Assembly (NCBI RefSeq): GCF_030463565.1 | Contig: NC_134651.1 | Span: 11,296,734 to 11,360,733, forward strand | Direction of reading: 5' to 3' | DNA from: Pelecanus crispus | Taxonomy: Eukaryota; Chordata; Aves; Pelecaniformes; Pelecanidae | Length of the DNA stretch: 64,000 nt | In this document: positions 12,621 through 24,310 of the stretch, piece by piece | How positions within the stretch are numbered: position 1 is the stretch's first letter | Layout: each line of letters begins with the position of its first letter | Notes under the pieces: generated by a model | Databases searched by the model: none | The model's input: the letters and a program-made list of their open reading frames with translations, nothing else | What the model was told of the DNA's origin: nothing | Made by a program: the position numbers and the translations under genes

Positions 12621-12852
12621 AGGCATCTTTGGGGGGGGAGGGGAGGAAAAAAAAGGAAATATTGGCCCTCTTTGCTCCTAGCTCCCCTTTTCAGTCTCTG
12701 AGCTGTAAAATAAGATTGCCAGGAACTTTGAGACGCCGGCAGCAAAGCGCAGCCCGGGTCACGAGCCCGCGGAGCACTCTGGAGGGGAGGGTACCTGGGA
12801 ACCAGGCTGAGGAGTAGCCGGCGTGGACTGAGCCGTGCGATGTCAGGTGTTT

Positions 12853-12960
12853 AACCAGCCTGCTGGAGCTCTTTGAGGATATTGCTGCTTTGCTAGATAA
12901 GAGAAATTCAAGGGATGTGCTATACTTAGAGTTTCAAAACACACTTGGCATCAGTGCAGA
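12853..12960 (+). repeat. Ancient CR1/L3-type LINE fragment (reverse transcriptase)
   Basis: A 31-codon in-frame stretch (12866-12958) translates to a typical non-LTR reverse-transcriptase segment: ELFEDIAALLDKRNS then RDVLYLEFQ. This matches the CR1/L3 pattern of F-E-[DE]-[IV]-T, LLDKGN, then VDVLYLDFxKAFD before RT motif A. The motif's first catalytic Asp is replaced by Glu (LEF), and the expected KAFD that follows reads NTLG, so it is a dead copy. No LINE 3' end or target duplication is visible. Confidence 0.6.
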
Positions 12961-15900
12961 TCAAAGCCGAATGGTGCAGGCAGCATCCCGGAATAGAAGG
13001 CGAAAGAGGGAAAAGATTTGGAATTTACTGGGAGGGAAAAAAAAAATACACTGAAACCAACAGCACGAGGCTGCTGAGCTAAAAATAGCAAAGAAGGTAT
13101 TAGCAGAGGCTCCGCACACAGACTGACACTCAGCTCCGCTCCCCTGGCTTGGGGAGAAACTTCCCACCCAAGCTGGGAGATGCACAAGGAAACCATGGCC
13201 GGTCCCGGGAGCCTCCACTGCCCCAGCCCAGCTCCCAGACAAAACCAGCGGGGACCAGTAGGGTTTGGGCGAGTCCCAGCAGCGCATGCTCTGCGTCAGC
13301 CTGTCCTCCCGGGCAGCCTGTCCTGTCCCTGAGATGTCAGGTTGTCTGCATCCCATGGGCAGCTGTTTCCAATCCCATAAACTGGAACAGTGCTGCTTTG
13401 TCAGCTCCCGCACCGGTGTCCAGCCATGGCCGAGGGCTTTTGCACAATCCGGCTCTCCCCGGGGACATGGTGCTGTCACTGCCGCCGCGGGGCTGGGGTA
13501 CATGTGCCCTCCCTGCACCAGCACCCTGCTCCGCTCACGGCACCAAAAGGGTTTGGAAAGCCAAGATGCAGCACGCCGGCTGCTTCCTCAGCCCTTCCTC
13601 CTCCTCGCCGCAGTCTTGAGCTCGTGGTGGCAGTGGCAAATCTGCCCCTTGCCACCCAGGCCAGCAGCACCCAAAATGCATCTCCCCCCAACCCAGCGGT
13701 GACCAGGGAGTGTAGGGTGACACACACCCCCCCCCCCCCACGTGGTTCCCCTGGTCAGGTCTGTGTTTTAGGACAAGCTTTCCTTGCGATGCCCAGCCAG
13801 CAAGGAGGAAGCACACCCTCCAAACACCCTCTCACAGCACCCTGGTTATATCGCAAATATGTGACAGAGCTGGGGGTGCCGGGGGTCCCCTCTAAAGCAT
13901 CAGCCCCAGCCTGCTGAGTGACAGGGCTCAGCTGGGGGAGACCAAAGCAGGGGAAAGCCCCACAGAGGGACACCTGGGAGGGGCGGGGGCTCTTATAAAC
14001 AGCTTGCATGCCCCAGCTGTGTGATGGGGTGTTTCCCTGCGGAGCAGCACGGTTTGGGCTGGAAGTGAAGGAGGGACTTGTCTCCTGCCTGTGGGTTCAA
14101 AGGGTGAAAGGCATCCTGCCCTCCCTAGGGGAGGAGGGAGGAGGGAGGAATATTTCTCAGGCACCTCAAGCCGTAGAGCCCTCCTCTAGGTTAGTGCAAT
14201 CAAGCTAATTGCAGCCCTGCGAGGGGTGGGGGGCAGGCAGGTGGTCTCTGCCATGCAGGATCCCCAAGCCCCTGCCATGCTGCCAGGGAAGAGCCTGCTG
14301 GAGCAGGGGAGCTAGTGCCACAACCCCCATGGATCCTGGCAGCTCCTACAGTGGCTGGGAAGGGGCCGGATCCTGCTCCCCTGCAGTGATGCAAACATCT
14401 CCCCAAAAAGGGCTGAATCCCGGGGTGACAGTGTGTGCCTTGGGACACCCAACCAGGTGCTCTTAAGGATGGGTATCCCAGGGTACCACTGAGCCGATCC
14501 CCATGCCGGGGCTGACTGCTTGCCCTGCTACATGCTCGGCACCCGGGGCTGGAGCTCAGCGGCGTGTTCACCGGGGCGAGGGCTGGGTGCCGGGAGCCAG
14601 CCGGCCTGGCCCCACCACGTGCCGCCGGGTTTCCTCTTGGCCGTGCCAGGCCCTTCCCTGCCAGCTGAGCTTGAGGTGAGGCATTAACACTGGTATCTCT
14701 GTTAATATTGCTATAAAGCAATAAAGGTAACTTGATTGCGGAAAGGCAGGGAGACCAGCGGGTTTGGAGCCGTTCCACAGCACTGCTATTAGAGAGCTTG
14801 AAATGAGAGTTATTAAATTACTGCCAGGTACTGCAGGCTTTTCCTAACAGGGAGACTTCAGCCTGGCTCGGAAACTTAAGCTCTGGCTTGTTCAGGTTAA
14901 TTAAAAGAGAGCTGGACATCTTCCAGGGCCTCGCTTCTCGTTTCTTACGGCTGCCCCCTCCCCTCCAGGGCCCAGGCAGAGCATGCCGTGGGTACCCGTG
15001 CGGCGTCACCCGCCGGGGGATGCTCGGGGTGCCTCGGGCATCGGTGCCAGGCAGGGATGGGAGTCCAGGGGAGCCGGGGTTTGGTGTCCTGTAGGATGGT
15101 GACCCAAGTGTCACCCGCAGTCCCCGGGTGCCTTTACGCCATCCGTCCCGGGTTGCTGTCCCTGGACCCATGGAGCATGGGAGGTGCTGTGGGGCTGGGG
15201 CCGCGATCCCCACCCTTCCCCCCTGGAAGGGGCCTCGGGAGCCCAACGTGGGCAGCAGCCAGAGGCTTTTGTGATGCACACCATGATGGCTGCTCCTCTG
15301 CCTCCTGCCCTGCGCTGCCCTGGCCTGTTGTCTTTAGTCCCTGGCAAATTCCTGGTCCCTTTGTAGGGAAACTGGGGACAAGGACAGCAAGGCTGGGGAC
15401 AGGAGGACAAACAGGGTCCTCTCTGCCCCTCTTCCCGCCCCTCCTATTGCATTGCTCTTGGCATCTGTGGTCAGGCATGCTCTAGCTGCTGTGCAACTGG
15501 CACTTTTTTTAAGGATTTATGCAACTTCTCATCACAGAGAGCAGCAAACCCAGAGCTGCTGGGGAGGGGAGGGCAAGGGGGATGGGGTTTGCCCCAGGAG
15601 GCAGCAGGGCTGACTTCAGAGGGGATTGCCTTCTCCGGGGAGGGAGCAATTTTCCTTTCCTCTGTGCTTAGCTGATCCCACTGCTGCTTTGACTCCAGCA
15701 TCAGCCTCTGCAGGGATTTTCCTGATCCCTCACCAGGTGATGGAAAGTTTTCAGCAACCCCCTTCCCTCACCCTGGAGCAGATCACCTGCAGAGTGGCCT
15801 TTGCGGGGCCAGGAGGTGCAGGCAGGTGGCTGCGCTGCCTGCCCCCCCCCCCCCCGCGCTGGGAACAACAGGCAAAGAGGCCGGGGGGCTCGGGGCTGCG

Positions 15901-18900
15901 CTGACCCTCCCTCCTCCCTGCCTGGCTTTGATTCCTGGGCTGCTGGGGAAGGAGAAGAGGGTTTACCCAGCAGCTCATGTTATAAGAGCTCCCATTGCTC
16001 TGCCCCGGCACAGCTTGCTCCTGCTCCACCTGACCTCTGAGCAAGGGAAGACCGAGGCCCCCAGCGATCCCGAGTGGAGCTCCTGGTTTGCCTCACTGTC
16101 CCTGGGGAAATGAAAAGCAGCCAGGGATGTGGAGCGCCAGGAGGGTGCATCCAGCTGCCCATCGAGCACCCCAGGGTGACCCCCAGGTGGGGCTGCCGTG
16201 GTGGGGAAGGGTCCTGTCGCCATCACCTCCCCAAGGACACCTTTGGGAGAGCAGGAAAGACCCGTCAACCCTGCAACTCTTCCACCCAGCCCCAAATTTC
16301 CAAGTGGTGGAGGGGTGCCTGGATTTGGGACCGGCACCCCCGAGAGGGCTGAGGCCAGCCATCCTGAACCGGGCAGCCCTCCCAGGTCCCCGGCAGGACG
16401 ATGGATGCTGGTGGGCAGTGGGTGAAGCGGGGTGCTGTAGCTGCTTGCTAGCATCCAGCACCCCACAGCACCCTCGTCTCGCCTGCCCTGGCTGGGTTTT
16501 CAGGCCAGGCTGATGGAGGTGCGGGTAAATGCCGCTCACAGCTCTGTTAGTGACTCAACCCCCTGAAACGCTTTTTGGACTCATTTTCCCAGAGAGAGTT
16601 TAATGGGGTTTGTCGTGCCAAAACCCCAAGCTATGCCTCACTTTCATCCCCTAATGCAAGCCATATATCAAGAGACACTAACGGAGCAGGGAGGGTTTCT
16701 GACAAGGGGATCCTGGGAACAATCAGCCAATACCCCCCCACCCCCAGCCTGCACCCCCCTGTTTTGTGCATTCCTGGTAATGTAAATAGAGAGGCGAGTG
16801 CTCGCAGCCCTCCTCGGACCCGAGGAGCCCGTCTGGGGACGGCGCCAGCAGCCCTGCCAGCCGTCTGCTCTCAGGGGCTTTGGCCGGTACCATTTGAGGA
16901 GTCTCGAGTATCAGTGTCAGTGCGTCCCCAGGGAGAGCATCCCCAGGGGCAGCCGTGCCCCTGCGCATCCCTGTCCTCCGCACACAGCGGTTTGGAGGTG
17001 AGGGGCTCTAGCTCAGCCTAAATTGTTCCTTTTCTCCTCTGAAAAGCCACCCATCCTGTCCCCCCTGCCAAAACAGCCTTATTCCTAGCAAGCCATGAGA
17101 TGAGGATGGAGGGTGCAGCCCTGGCACCAACAGCATCCCAAGCGGGCTTTGGGGCCCTGAGCCCCGTTGGGTGCTGACCACGGGGTGTGAGTCCTTCCCT
17201 GAGCACCCTGGGGTGCTTCCATCCCCTGGCTCTCAGGCAGGGGCAGGGAGATGCAGCTTCCTTGCCCTGGTGAGGTGGGGATGGCTGCAGCAGTGGGTCA
17301 GGGCTCTTGCACCCTTTTTAGGGCAGCATTGGGCACAGGAGAGTTCATGGTGGGTTGGCACCAGGTACCGTCTCCAGGCCTGGAAAGAGGGAACCATGGG
17401 GGGGTGCCCTTTTTGAGGTGCTTTATGAGGCATGGAGAAACCTGGAAGGCTAACTTTTCCTAATTTAAACACCCATGCGTTTGCTTGCTATGCTTGTTAG
17501 CAACGTGGGCTTCGGCTTTCCTGGAGGATGCTGGCCATGTATGGCACCCTGTCACCTTGGAGGGGACCTGCAAACAAGCCTGGGCATGCTGTTTTGCCCC
17601 ATGTGCTTCACTCACCATCCTGGGAGAAACCCAAAGCCACCCTGGGCAGGGCTGGGGAGCCCAAACCAGGCACACCTCATCCTTCTAAGGGAAAAAAAAA
17701 AAATTCAAGCCAAAAAGCCTCCCCTGGGAGAGTTTCCAAAACAAATCCCGAGCCTTGGCTCACCATACAGAAATGGGAAAGCTCCCAGAGGTTTTCCTTC
17801 AGCTTGTCTAGAGGAATATCCCTAACAGGGTTGCAGGCGGGGCAAGGGACACGGCAGCCGAGGTGCCACCGGTGCCAGTCCCCAACCCCCAGGCCATGGC
17901 AGGAGGAGCAGCTGCAGCTGGGAACATCTGGGTGTGGAGGAGGAGGTGCTGGCAGAGGGGATGCCGGGGAGGCTCGCGCTGGCTCATGTGCTGGGAGCGG
18001 GGCGGGTGCCAGCTGCGGTGTTCTCGGGGAAGTCCCATGCCAGTGGGAGAAATCCCCGAGCCAAGCACCCCGAGACAGGCTGCAGAGCCAAGGGTCTGGG
18101 TGAGCAGGAGCAGCCCCTGTGACCACACATGCTTGGGGGGAGGCTTTGAGAAGAGAAGGAGCTGGAATGGTGGCAAGCGAGTGGGCTCAGGATGAGGAAG
18201 AGAGACCCTGGTGGGGATGTGGACGCCTTGGGGCCACCTTCCTGGTCCCCAGCCCAGCAGGGACAGAGACCTGGGGGAATGGGGCTGCTCCCCTCCATCA
18301 CCCGTGTGCCACCGTCAAGGACGCAAGCAGGGGCAGGAGGTGGGGGACCCCAAAGGCAGGGAAGGGGTGTCCTCCTTCTGGGGTTAGCTCCTCTCCTGTC
18401 TCTGTTGGTGTTGGTAATTCAGCCAAGGGCCGGGGAGAGGAGAACTGCAACATCCTACACACAGGAATGGCATAAGAAACGTAGGAAAACTTGCTCGTGG
18501 CTGCAGTCAAAGCACTCACAGGGTGGGGAGCAGCACCGTACCATCTCATGGCTGAACAAAAGCCGCAGCGAGGAAATGCCACCCCAGCCCCGCACAGGCG
18601 AGGGACGTCCCCGTGGGAGTGGGGACACCCTGTTCCCACAGGAGCCTTCCCCGGGGACTGGCCACCATGCCACCGAGTGGCATCACTCTGGGTGCCCATG
18701 GGCCTTTCCCTCTCCCGCGCATCCGCAGGGGGTCCTGCCACGAGGCCACTGATGCTGGGTGGCCCTGGGGGACCCCAGAGAGCGTGCAGGGGCTGAGGGC
18801 ATCTGCGAGGGTTTTATTTGCTGGGACCAGCCCTCTGCAGCCCTGGGGTTTATGAGGCAGCCGATGCGGCTGGTTTCTCGCGGGCTGCAGCAATAAAGCT

Positions 18901-20109
18901 TGCCGGGGGGTCAGAGGTGATACCGACTGCTCTTAAGTGGGCAAAACCGGTGGTCTGGGATGGAAACTGAACTTCTTGAGCCATAATCAGAACCAGCGGG
19001 GTTAAATTCCGACGGCTAAATACCGAGGACTTAGCCTAAACATCTCTCCTGTCTTGCTCGTCTGTCCCAAACAGGATCCTGCAGCATGTGGTTGTTTGGG
19101 CAAGGTCAGGCTGCCGGTGTGCTGAGGTTTGTGTGCTGCATCTCCCCACTGCCTTGAGATCAGGCCAGGGCCGCCGAGTTTCCTCCATCTCGGTGCGCTG
19201 TTGCACTGGGTAAATATTTCTGTAGCGCTTGGGAAATTCAGAGAGACCTGCAAATGGATGCAGAGTTAAGCGGCTGCTGGTTTCAGGGCTCTCCAAAGCA
19301 CCAGGGTGAGGTTGACGCTGGAAACCTGAGCCCTGTAATTGTATTTTTCTGCCCGAGCGATATCTGAAGGGTTGGTTGGTTTGTTTGTGTGTTTGTTTGT
19401 AGTACAACTATCAAAGGAGGCCTCGTCGGTGATGCACACCGCTTCTAAAAAAGGGCCTGCCCCGGAGCCAGCACCAGCCCTTCTCCAGGTCGAGCCACTA
19501 CACGTCCCCATAAGCATAACCCGTCCTACCGGTGGCAGCTCCGGAGGCATGCCAGCATTCCCGCAGGAGCGGGGGATCATCTGCCATGCCTGCAAACAGG
19601 CTCTGACATCGCTGAATGCTTCCAGAAGAGCCCCAGAAGGGTTTTCTGCAGGGGGCAAGCAGTGAGTGCGGAAGGACACAGCCAAATTGTGGCCATGGAG
19701 AGGCAGGGAGAGCGGGGGAGCAGACAGGAGCAGAACTGAGCAGATGCACCATTGCATTTCCTCACTCGTGGAAAGCCAACAGAGACACCCCTCCCAAAAA
19801 AAGACACTGAAGAAATGAAAACATGGCCATGCATCTCAAGGTCCATGTGCTGACCACAGCACAGTCCACCGAGGAGACTTGGCTTGACCTTTCATGGGCC
19901 AGTTTCTCCACTGGCTAATCCAACGGGGAGATGGGAAAGCCCTCGGCAGCATCCACCGCACAAAGCCACCCCCATCCCAGCATCTGCCAGGGCATCCGGG
20001 CTCCTCCACCTCGCCAGGTTCTGGTTTCTACCTCCAGCCTGTGGGAAGAGTCACTACTCCCTGTGGCAGGAGGTTAACAGAGGGCCAGGCGGGCTGCTGA
20101 GCATTACCA
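12961..20109. other. Upstream intergenic desert, segment 2
   Basis: No supportable gene. It is GC-rich sequence with C homopolymers at 13728-13739 and 15842-15855, a purine-rich patch near 14125-14150, and a TTTG-type simple repeat at 19372-19401. The AT-rich island at 14660-14910 is listed separately. Confidence 0.6.
14660..14910. promoter_or_regulatory. Candidate conserved non-coding element
   Basis: An AT-rich island with repeated ATTAA/TTAAT cores: GCATTAACAC, GTTAATATTGC, TTATTAAATTAC and GGTTAATTAAAAG. It is non-coding, with no repeat family recognised. Homeodomain-bound enhancer activity is inference. Confidence 0.3.
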
Positions 20110-20480
20110 TCAGTGTGGTTTATTACGCTCATTAATGATGTGGAGAAGGCAGCATGTTAGCAAAAACGTGACATATTTAGGTTAGTTAAGGCTGAAGGAC
20201 TCCGCTGCTGTGGGAAGGGATTGCACAAAGATCTATGACATTCACCATGGGCCCGTGCGAGATGATGCATCTTGGATAGACTAATCAAGATAATTCACAT
20301 ATATTGTCCTAAATTAATTATAGCCACTAAGTACAAGCCAAACATGTCAATGCAGACAGCTCAATTAAGAGCCCTTATTCAATATATGTTGATGGTCAAA
20401 AGAGCAAAGAAAAGATTACAATGGGCAGAGAGTACAGAGCAAAGCGGTGGAAATATTGCAGTATTGCTGCTTAAATCAAC
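20110..20480 (+). repeat. Ancient CR1/L3-type LINE fragment (3' part of ORF2)
   Basis: About 370 bases follow, in order, the 3' region of old CR1/L3-like LINE ORF2. They include ATTAATGATGTGGAGAAGG (FxNDLE), TTAGTTAAGGCTGAAGGACT, ATGCATCTTGGATAGACTAA (the KMHLG motif), CTAAATTAATTATAGC, and GATGGTCAAAAGAGCAAAG (the V-K-[KR]-A-[NK]-K block). A frame from 20272 translates partly to PKLIIATK...VKRAKKRLQ, consistent with that region. Small indels break the frame, so it is a fossil. It is one of the best-preserved AT-rich blocks in the desert. Confidence 0.65.
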
Positions 20481-21395
20481 ACGGCTCTGCCAGGACGTGG
20501 AGGGGAGGAGAGCGAGGGTGATGGGCACAGGGCCATGTGGTGAGAGGCTAAAAAGGCACAAAGAGGGACCTGCTTCAGCCCTCTCTTCCTGATAACCTCT
20601 TAAAAATGGAAGAGATCAAGCATATGCAGCAGATTTTTAAATAACAAGGGGGCAGGGGGGAAGAGCTATTTTTTTAAATAAAAAACACTTTTTAAAGCAA
20701 GTGTTATTTGGGTGGAGCAGGAGTAGCAGGTCCCATCTGTGCAGGGCAGTGACCCCAAGGCACAGCGCCTGTCCACTGGCCGGGCCATGCATGCCCAAGG
20801 AGAAAAGGTGAGCAAGAGGAGAAGGATGTGCCCAGCTCTCTATACGGTGGGTGAGACCAGGAGCAAATGCTGCATCCCAGCTCAAGAGAGGAAATGGAAA
20901 AAGTGGAGAGGCCTGCAGGAATATGGGAAACTGCCTTTGAGTGGGAGGCTGAGGCAGGCCCCTGTCTATTTAGTCTATCGCAGGCGAGGTTAGGATGTGA
21001 CTCCATCGCAGCCAGCATGCACCTCCATGGGGAAGGGATTTCTTTCAGTCAAAAATATGTAATGAAACCCGGCGGCCGGGGGCTGGGGAAGGTCTTGCAC
21101 CGCGGCAGGAACTGGCTGGGGTCCGGGAGAACATGGTCGAGGGGCTCCCCGAAGCCTCCCTCCCTTCGGGGTCCCTTTCCCTGGGTGCCACAATGCTCAG
21201 CAGGGCACCCTGACGCCAGGCACCCTGTGCCTGGGGCGAAGGGTTTCATGCCTGAGCCCAGCAGTGGTTGCGGGAAATCTTCGGGCTCATTTCCCTCCTG
21301 CAAGACTCCAGCCAGCATCGTGCAATCTGTTTTCATTCCTATTTCATGAGATGTGAATAATTAATGAGAAACACAATGCAGGGAGGATAAGATGA

Positions 21396-21438
21396 ATATA
21401 TATATATATGTATACACACACACACACACATATATATA
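21396..21438. repeat. Compound (TA)n(CA)n(TA)n microsatellite
   Basis: Alternating TA, then CA, then TA dinucleotides over 43 bases with one G interruption. Likely polymorphic in length. Confidence 0.9.
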
Positions 21439-24059
21439 GTGTTAAAAACAATTAAGGCTCAAATGTATGGGGGATGTTGCGGTACAGCAGCTGTGAAAAC
21501 ACGGGTCAGAGAGCAGGGACACCGGGGAGAGTCCGAAAAGGCAGATGGAGGGGTTTTGAGGGATATAGAGGCTGGGATATAGGTGCTGTCTCCTATGGAG
21601 GGAAACGCCCAAGCAGGCTGCCCTGCAGAGCCCTTGGGGTCTGGTAGCAGGGAGCCCCAGCCCTCCTGCCTGACCCGGGAGCTTGCCGCAGGCAGAGGCG
21701 TCTCCCCCAGCTCCTTCCCCGGAGATGCGCAGGGCTGCACCCCTCCGAGGAGAGGGCGATGCCGAGGGCTGCTCCTGTATCACCCCGGGGAAGGGGCGAG
21801 ATCCTGGCGGGCACCTGTGCTGCGGTGGGAGGCGAAGCCCAAGGATGGATGAGAAACAGCATCTCTGCACTCCGGGGTTTTGCAGCCCGGAGGATACCAC
21901 TGTCCTCAGCCTCTCGGCAGCAGCCCAAGCCCTGCGCAGCCGCTGCTGCTTCTGTGCAGGGTTGCGCCTCTTGCACGCACGAAGGCTGGGCTGTCCACAG
22001 CCAGCTAACAAGCGGCTGCGTTGTGCGCGGATGTGTGAAATCCAGAGACTCTCCCTCCAGCTGCTCGGCAAAGCCCATCACCTGCTGCATCAGGCCTCCC
22101 AGCCGCCAGCCGGGCCTGACGAGTGTTAATTGGCAGTCATTAGCGCTCCTGCAGAGCTGTCACCCTGCAGCCTGGCCAGTCCTAGAGAGCTCATTGCAAT
22201 CCGCTGCTGCAAGAAGAGGGCTGGTGTCCCCCTGCCCCACAACGGGTGCTGGAGCCGGCCCTGAGGAGGGGTGAATCCCCCGGCATCGCCCCAGCCTGGG
22301 GGACAGGGATGGGGACGGGGACAGCTGCTGCTGCTTTCCCGCAGCCCCAGCTCCCTGGGGCCAGGCACCGGAGCCATGGGGAACCGGCTGCCTTCCTGGG
22401 AGCTGCCCTGAGCTAACCCAGAGCGATCCTGCAGCACAGCCCCTTGGCTGCTTTTCCACCCCAGAGCTGAGCCACGGCCCGTGGCCCGACAGGTAGGGTG
22501 AGGGGCGGACGCAGGGGACGGGGAGCATTGAAGGTAGCCGGTGGTGTAGCTGTGGGCGATGGCTCCTGAGCTCGGGCATCAGTGTGGTCACACCTTCATT
22601 TGCTTGGGACGCAGGGAGCCTGGGAGTCCCCCATGGTCATGGCTCACATTGCATGGAATGAATTTGTTGGTTCTCTGCACCCCAGCAGGAGTCAGCCCCC
22701 GTGGCCCACCCCCACCCCTGAGGGGTGGACTTGGCCCCCTGTAACAGGAGGGTCTGTGCTGGCGGGGTGCGTGGGCTCCCCACGCGCGGACAGCAGGGAT
22801 GCATGGCCTCACTCGCTGTCACCTGCACCCCAGCCGGCCCCTGCATCCTGGTGGCACTTTGACCAATGCACCCAGCGGTGCGGGGGGCTCTGATAACCCC
22901 CTTGGGCTGCACGGCCCAGGCAAAGCATGTGGGACCATGCCACAGCCCCAAATGCAATCTGGCTTCGTGATGGGACACAGATTGCAGCTGCTCCTCCTAA
23001 CAGCCTGAGAGCAGGGTATTTTCCTTCTCCTCACCCCTGCCCTGAATTTCCAGCTTTTGAATCTGCTTCACCCCAAAAATACCCTCTTATAAATAACGCC
23101 GCTGGAGTCTTCCTCTGCACAGAGCCCTGCCCAGTGCCTGCCACCTTCCCCGCCAGCTCGTGCCCACGCCATGGCAGGGGCTGGGTGCCGGGCTGGCATC
23201 GCCGGCAGGACGAGGTTTTCCCCGCCTTGGGTTCGCCCCAGCCCGGCTGTACCTGCGCCCGCCGGGGCTGGGGGCAGGCAGGGGCGCCCGGCGGCCGGTC
23301 CGGCCCATCCTGCCTTTTATCCACAGTGTCGGTGGCTCCCGTTTCCCAGGTCTAATTTATCACCTCACTTTTTATAAATGGGTCATTTCCCATCCCCAGC
23401 CTGAGAGACAATTGCGACAGGCCCTGGCACTGCGCCACGAGCTCCTTTCAACTTCATAGCGAGTTCATCAAAGGCCCGAGACGCCATTTCCCCAAACAGT
23501 AAAAGTGTCAGAGAAAGAGGCGTGTTGGGAAGCCTCGGTGACAGCCAAGTGCTTAATTAGTGGTAATGCAGAGTTTACGGCCCCCCTCGCCGCCTCCCTC
23601 TGGCCCCTTGTTTCTGGGAAGGGCGCGAAGGGTGAGACAGGTCTCTCTGCTGCTCGGTGACCCGTGACGTCCTTCAGCGATGCGGCGCTGGCAGAGGGGA
23701 CAGGGACGTCCCAGCCTGGCTGCTGCAGGAAGCTGAGGAGAGATTTCCCTGTGCGGCGCTTGCCCGAGAGCATCCCCGTCCCCGGGTCCCCCTTGTGCTG
23801 CAGACCGCCCCAGCACCCATGGGTGCCCCAGCATCCACAGGCACCCTCCGGTCCTCGGCTGCTGGGTGACCGGGGAGCATGTGGGAAAGCCCCAGTGCGG
23901 GGTCAGCAGCGGAAACGCTGTTTCCCACCCAGCCGTCCTCATCCCGGTTGCTGTCTCTTGGCTCCTGCGATGCCTCACAGCCCCTCAAGACCCGGTGGTG
24001 GTGCACCAGGCCAATTCACAGGGCTGCATACCGCTGTCACATCCCTTTGTTCCTCTCCT

Positions 24060-24310
24060 CTCTGCACTAATCCTCTCTCTTTTCCTCCAGAAATCACCTT
24101 CCTGCCCATCACACTCCCTGCTTCTCTCCAGGCTATTTTTACTGTATCCTTTTGGCGATGGAGCAGCCAGAGCCGAGTGCGCTGACTTCGGCTTTCAAAG
24201 GCAGAGCATAAGCATTAACGGAGCTGATGGCGTTATAATATTGGCACTCGTCTCTCCCACTGCTTCCCTAATATGGCCTAACATCAGCTAGGATTTTTAG
24301 CCCTGGCAGT
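24060..24310. promoter_or_regulatory. Candidate conserved non-coding element
   Basis: A non-repetitive island containing CTATTTTTAC at 24133-24142 (one base off the MEF2 consensus), GCATTAACGGAG and TTATAATATTGG. There is no ORF. A regulatory role is inferred. Confidence 0.25.
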
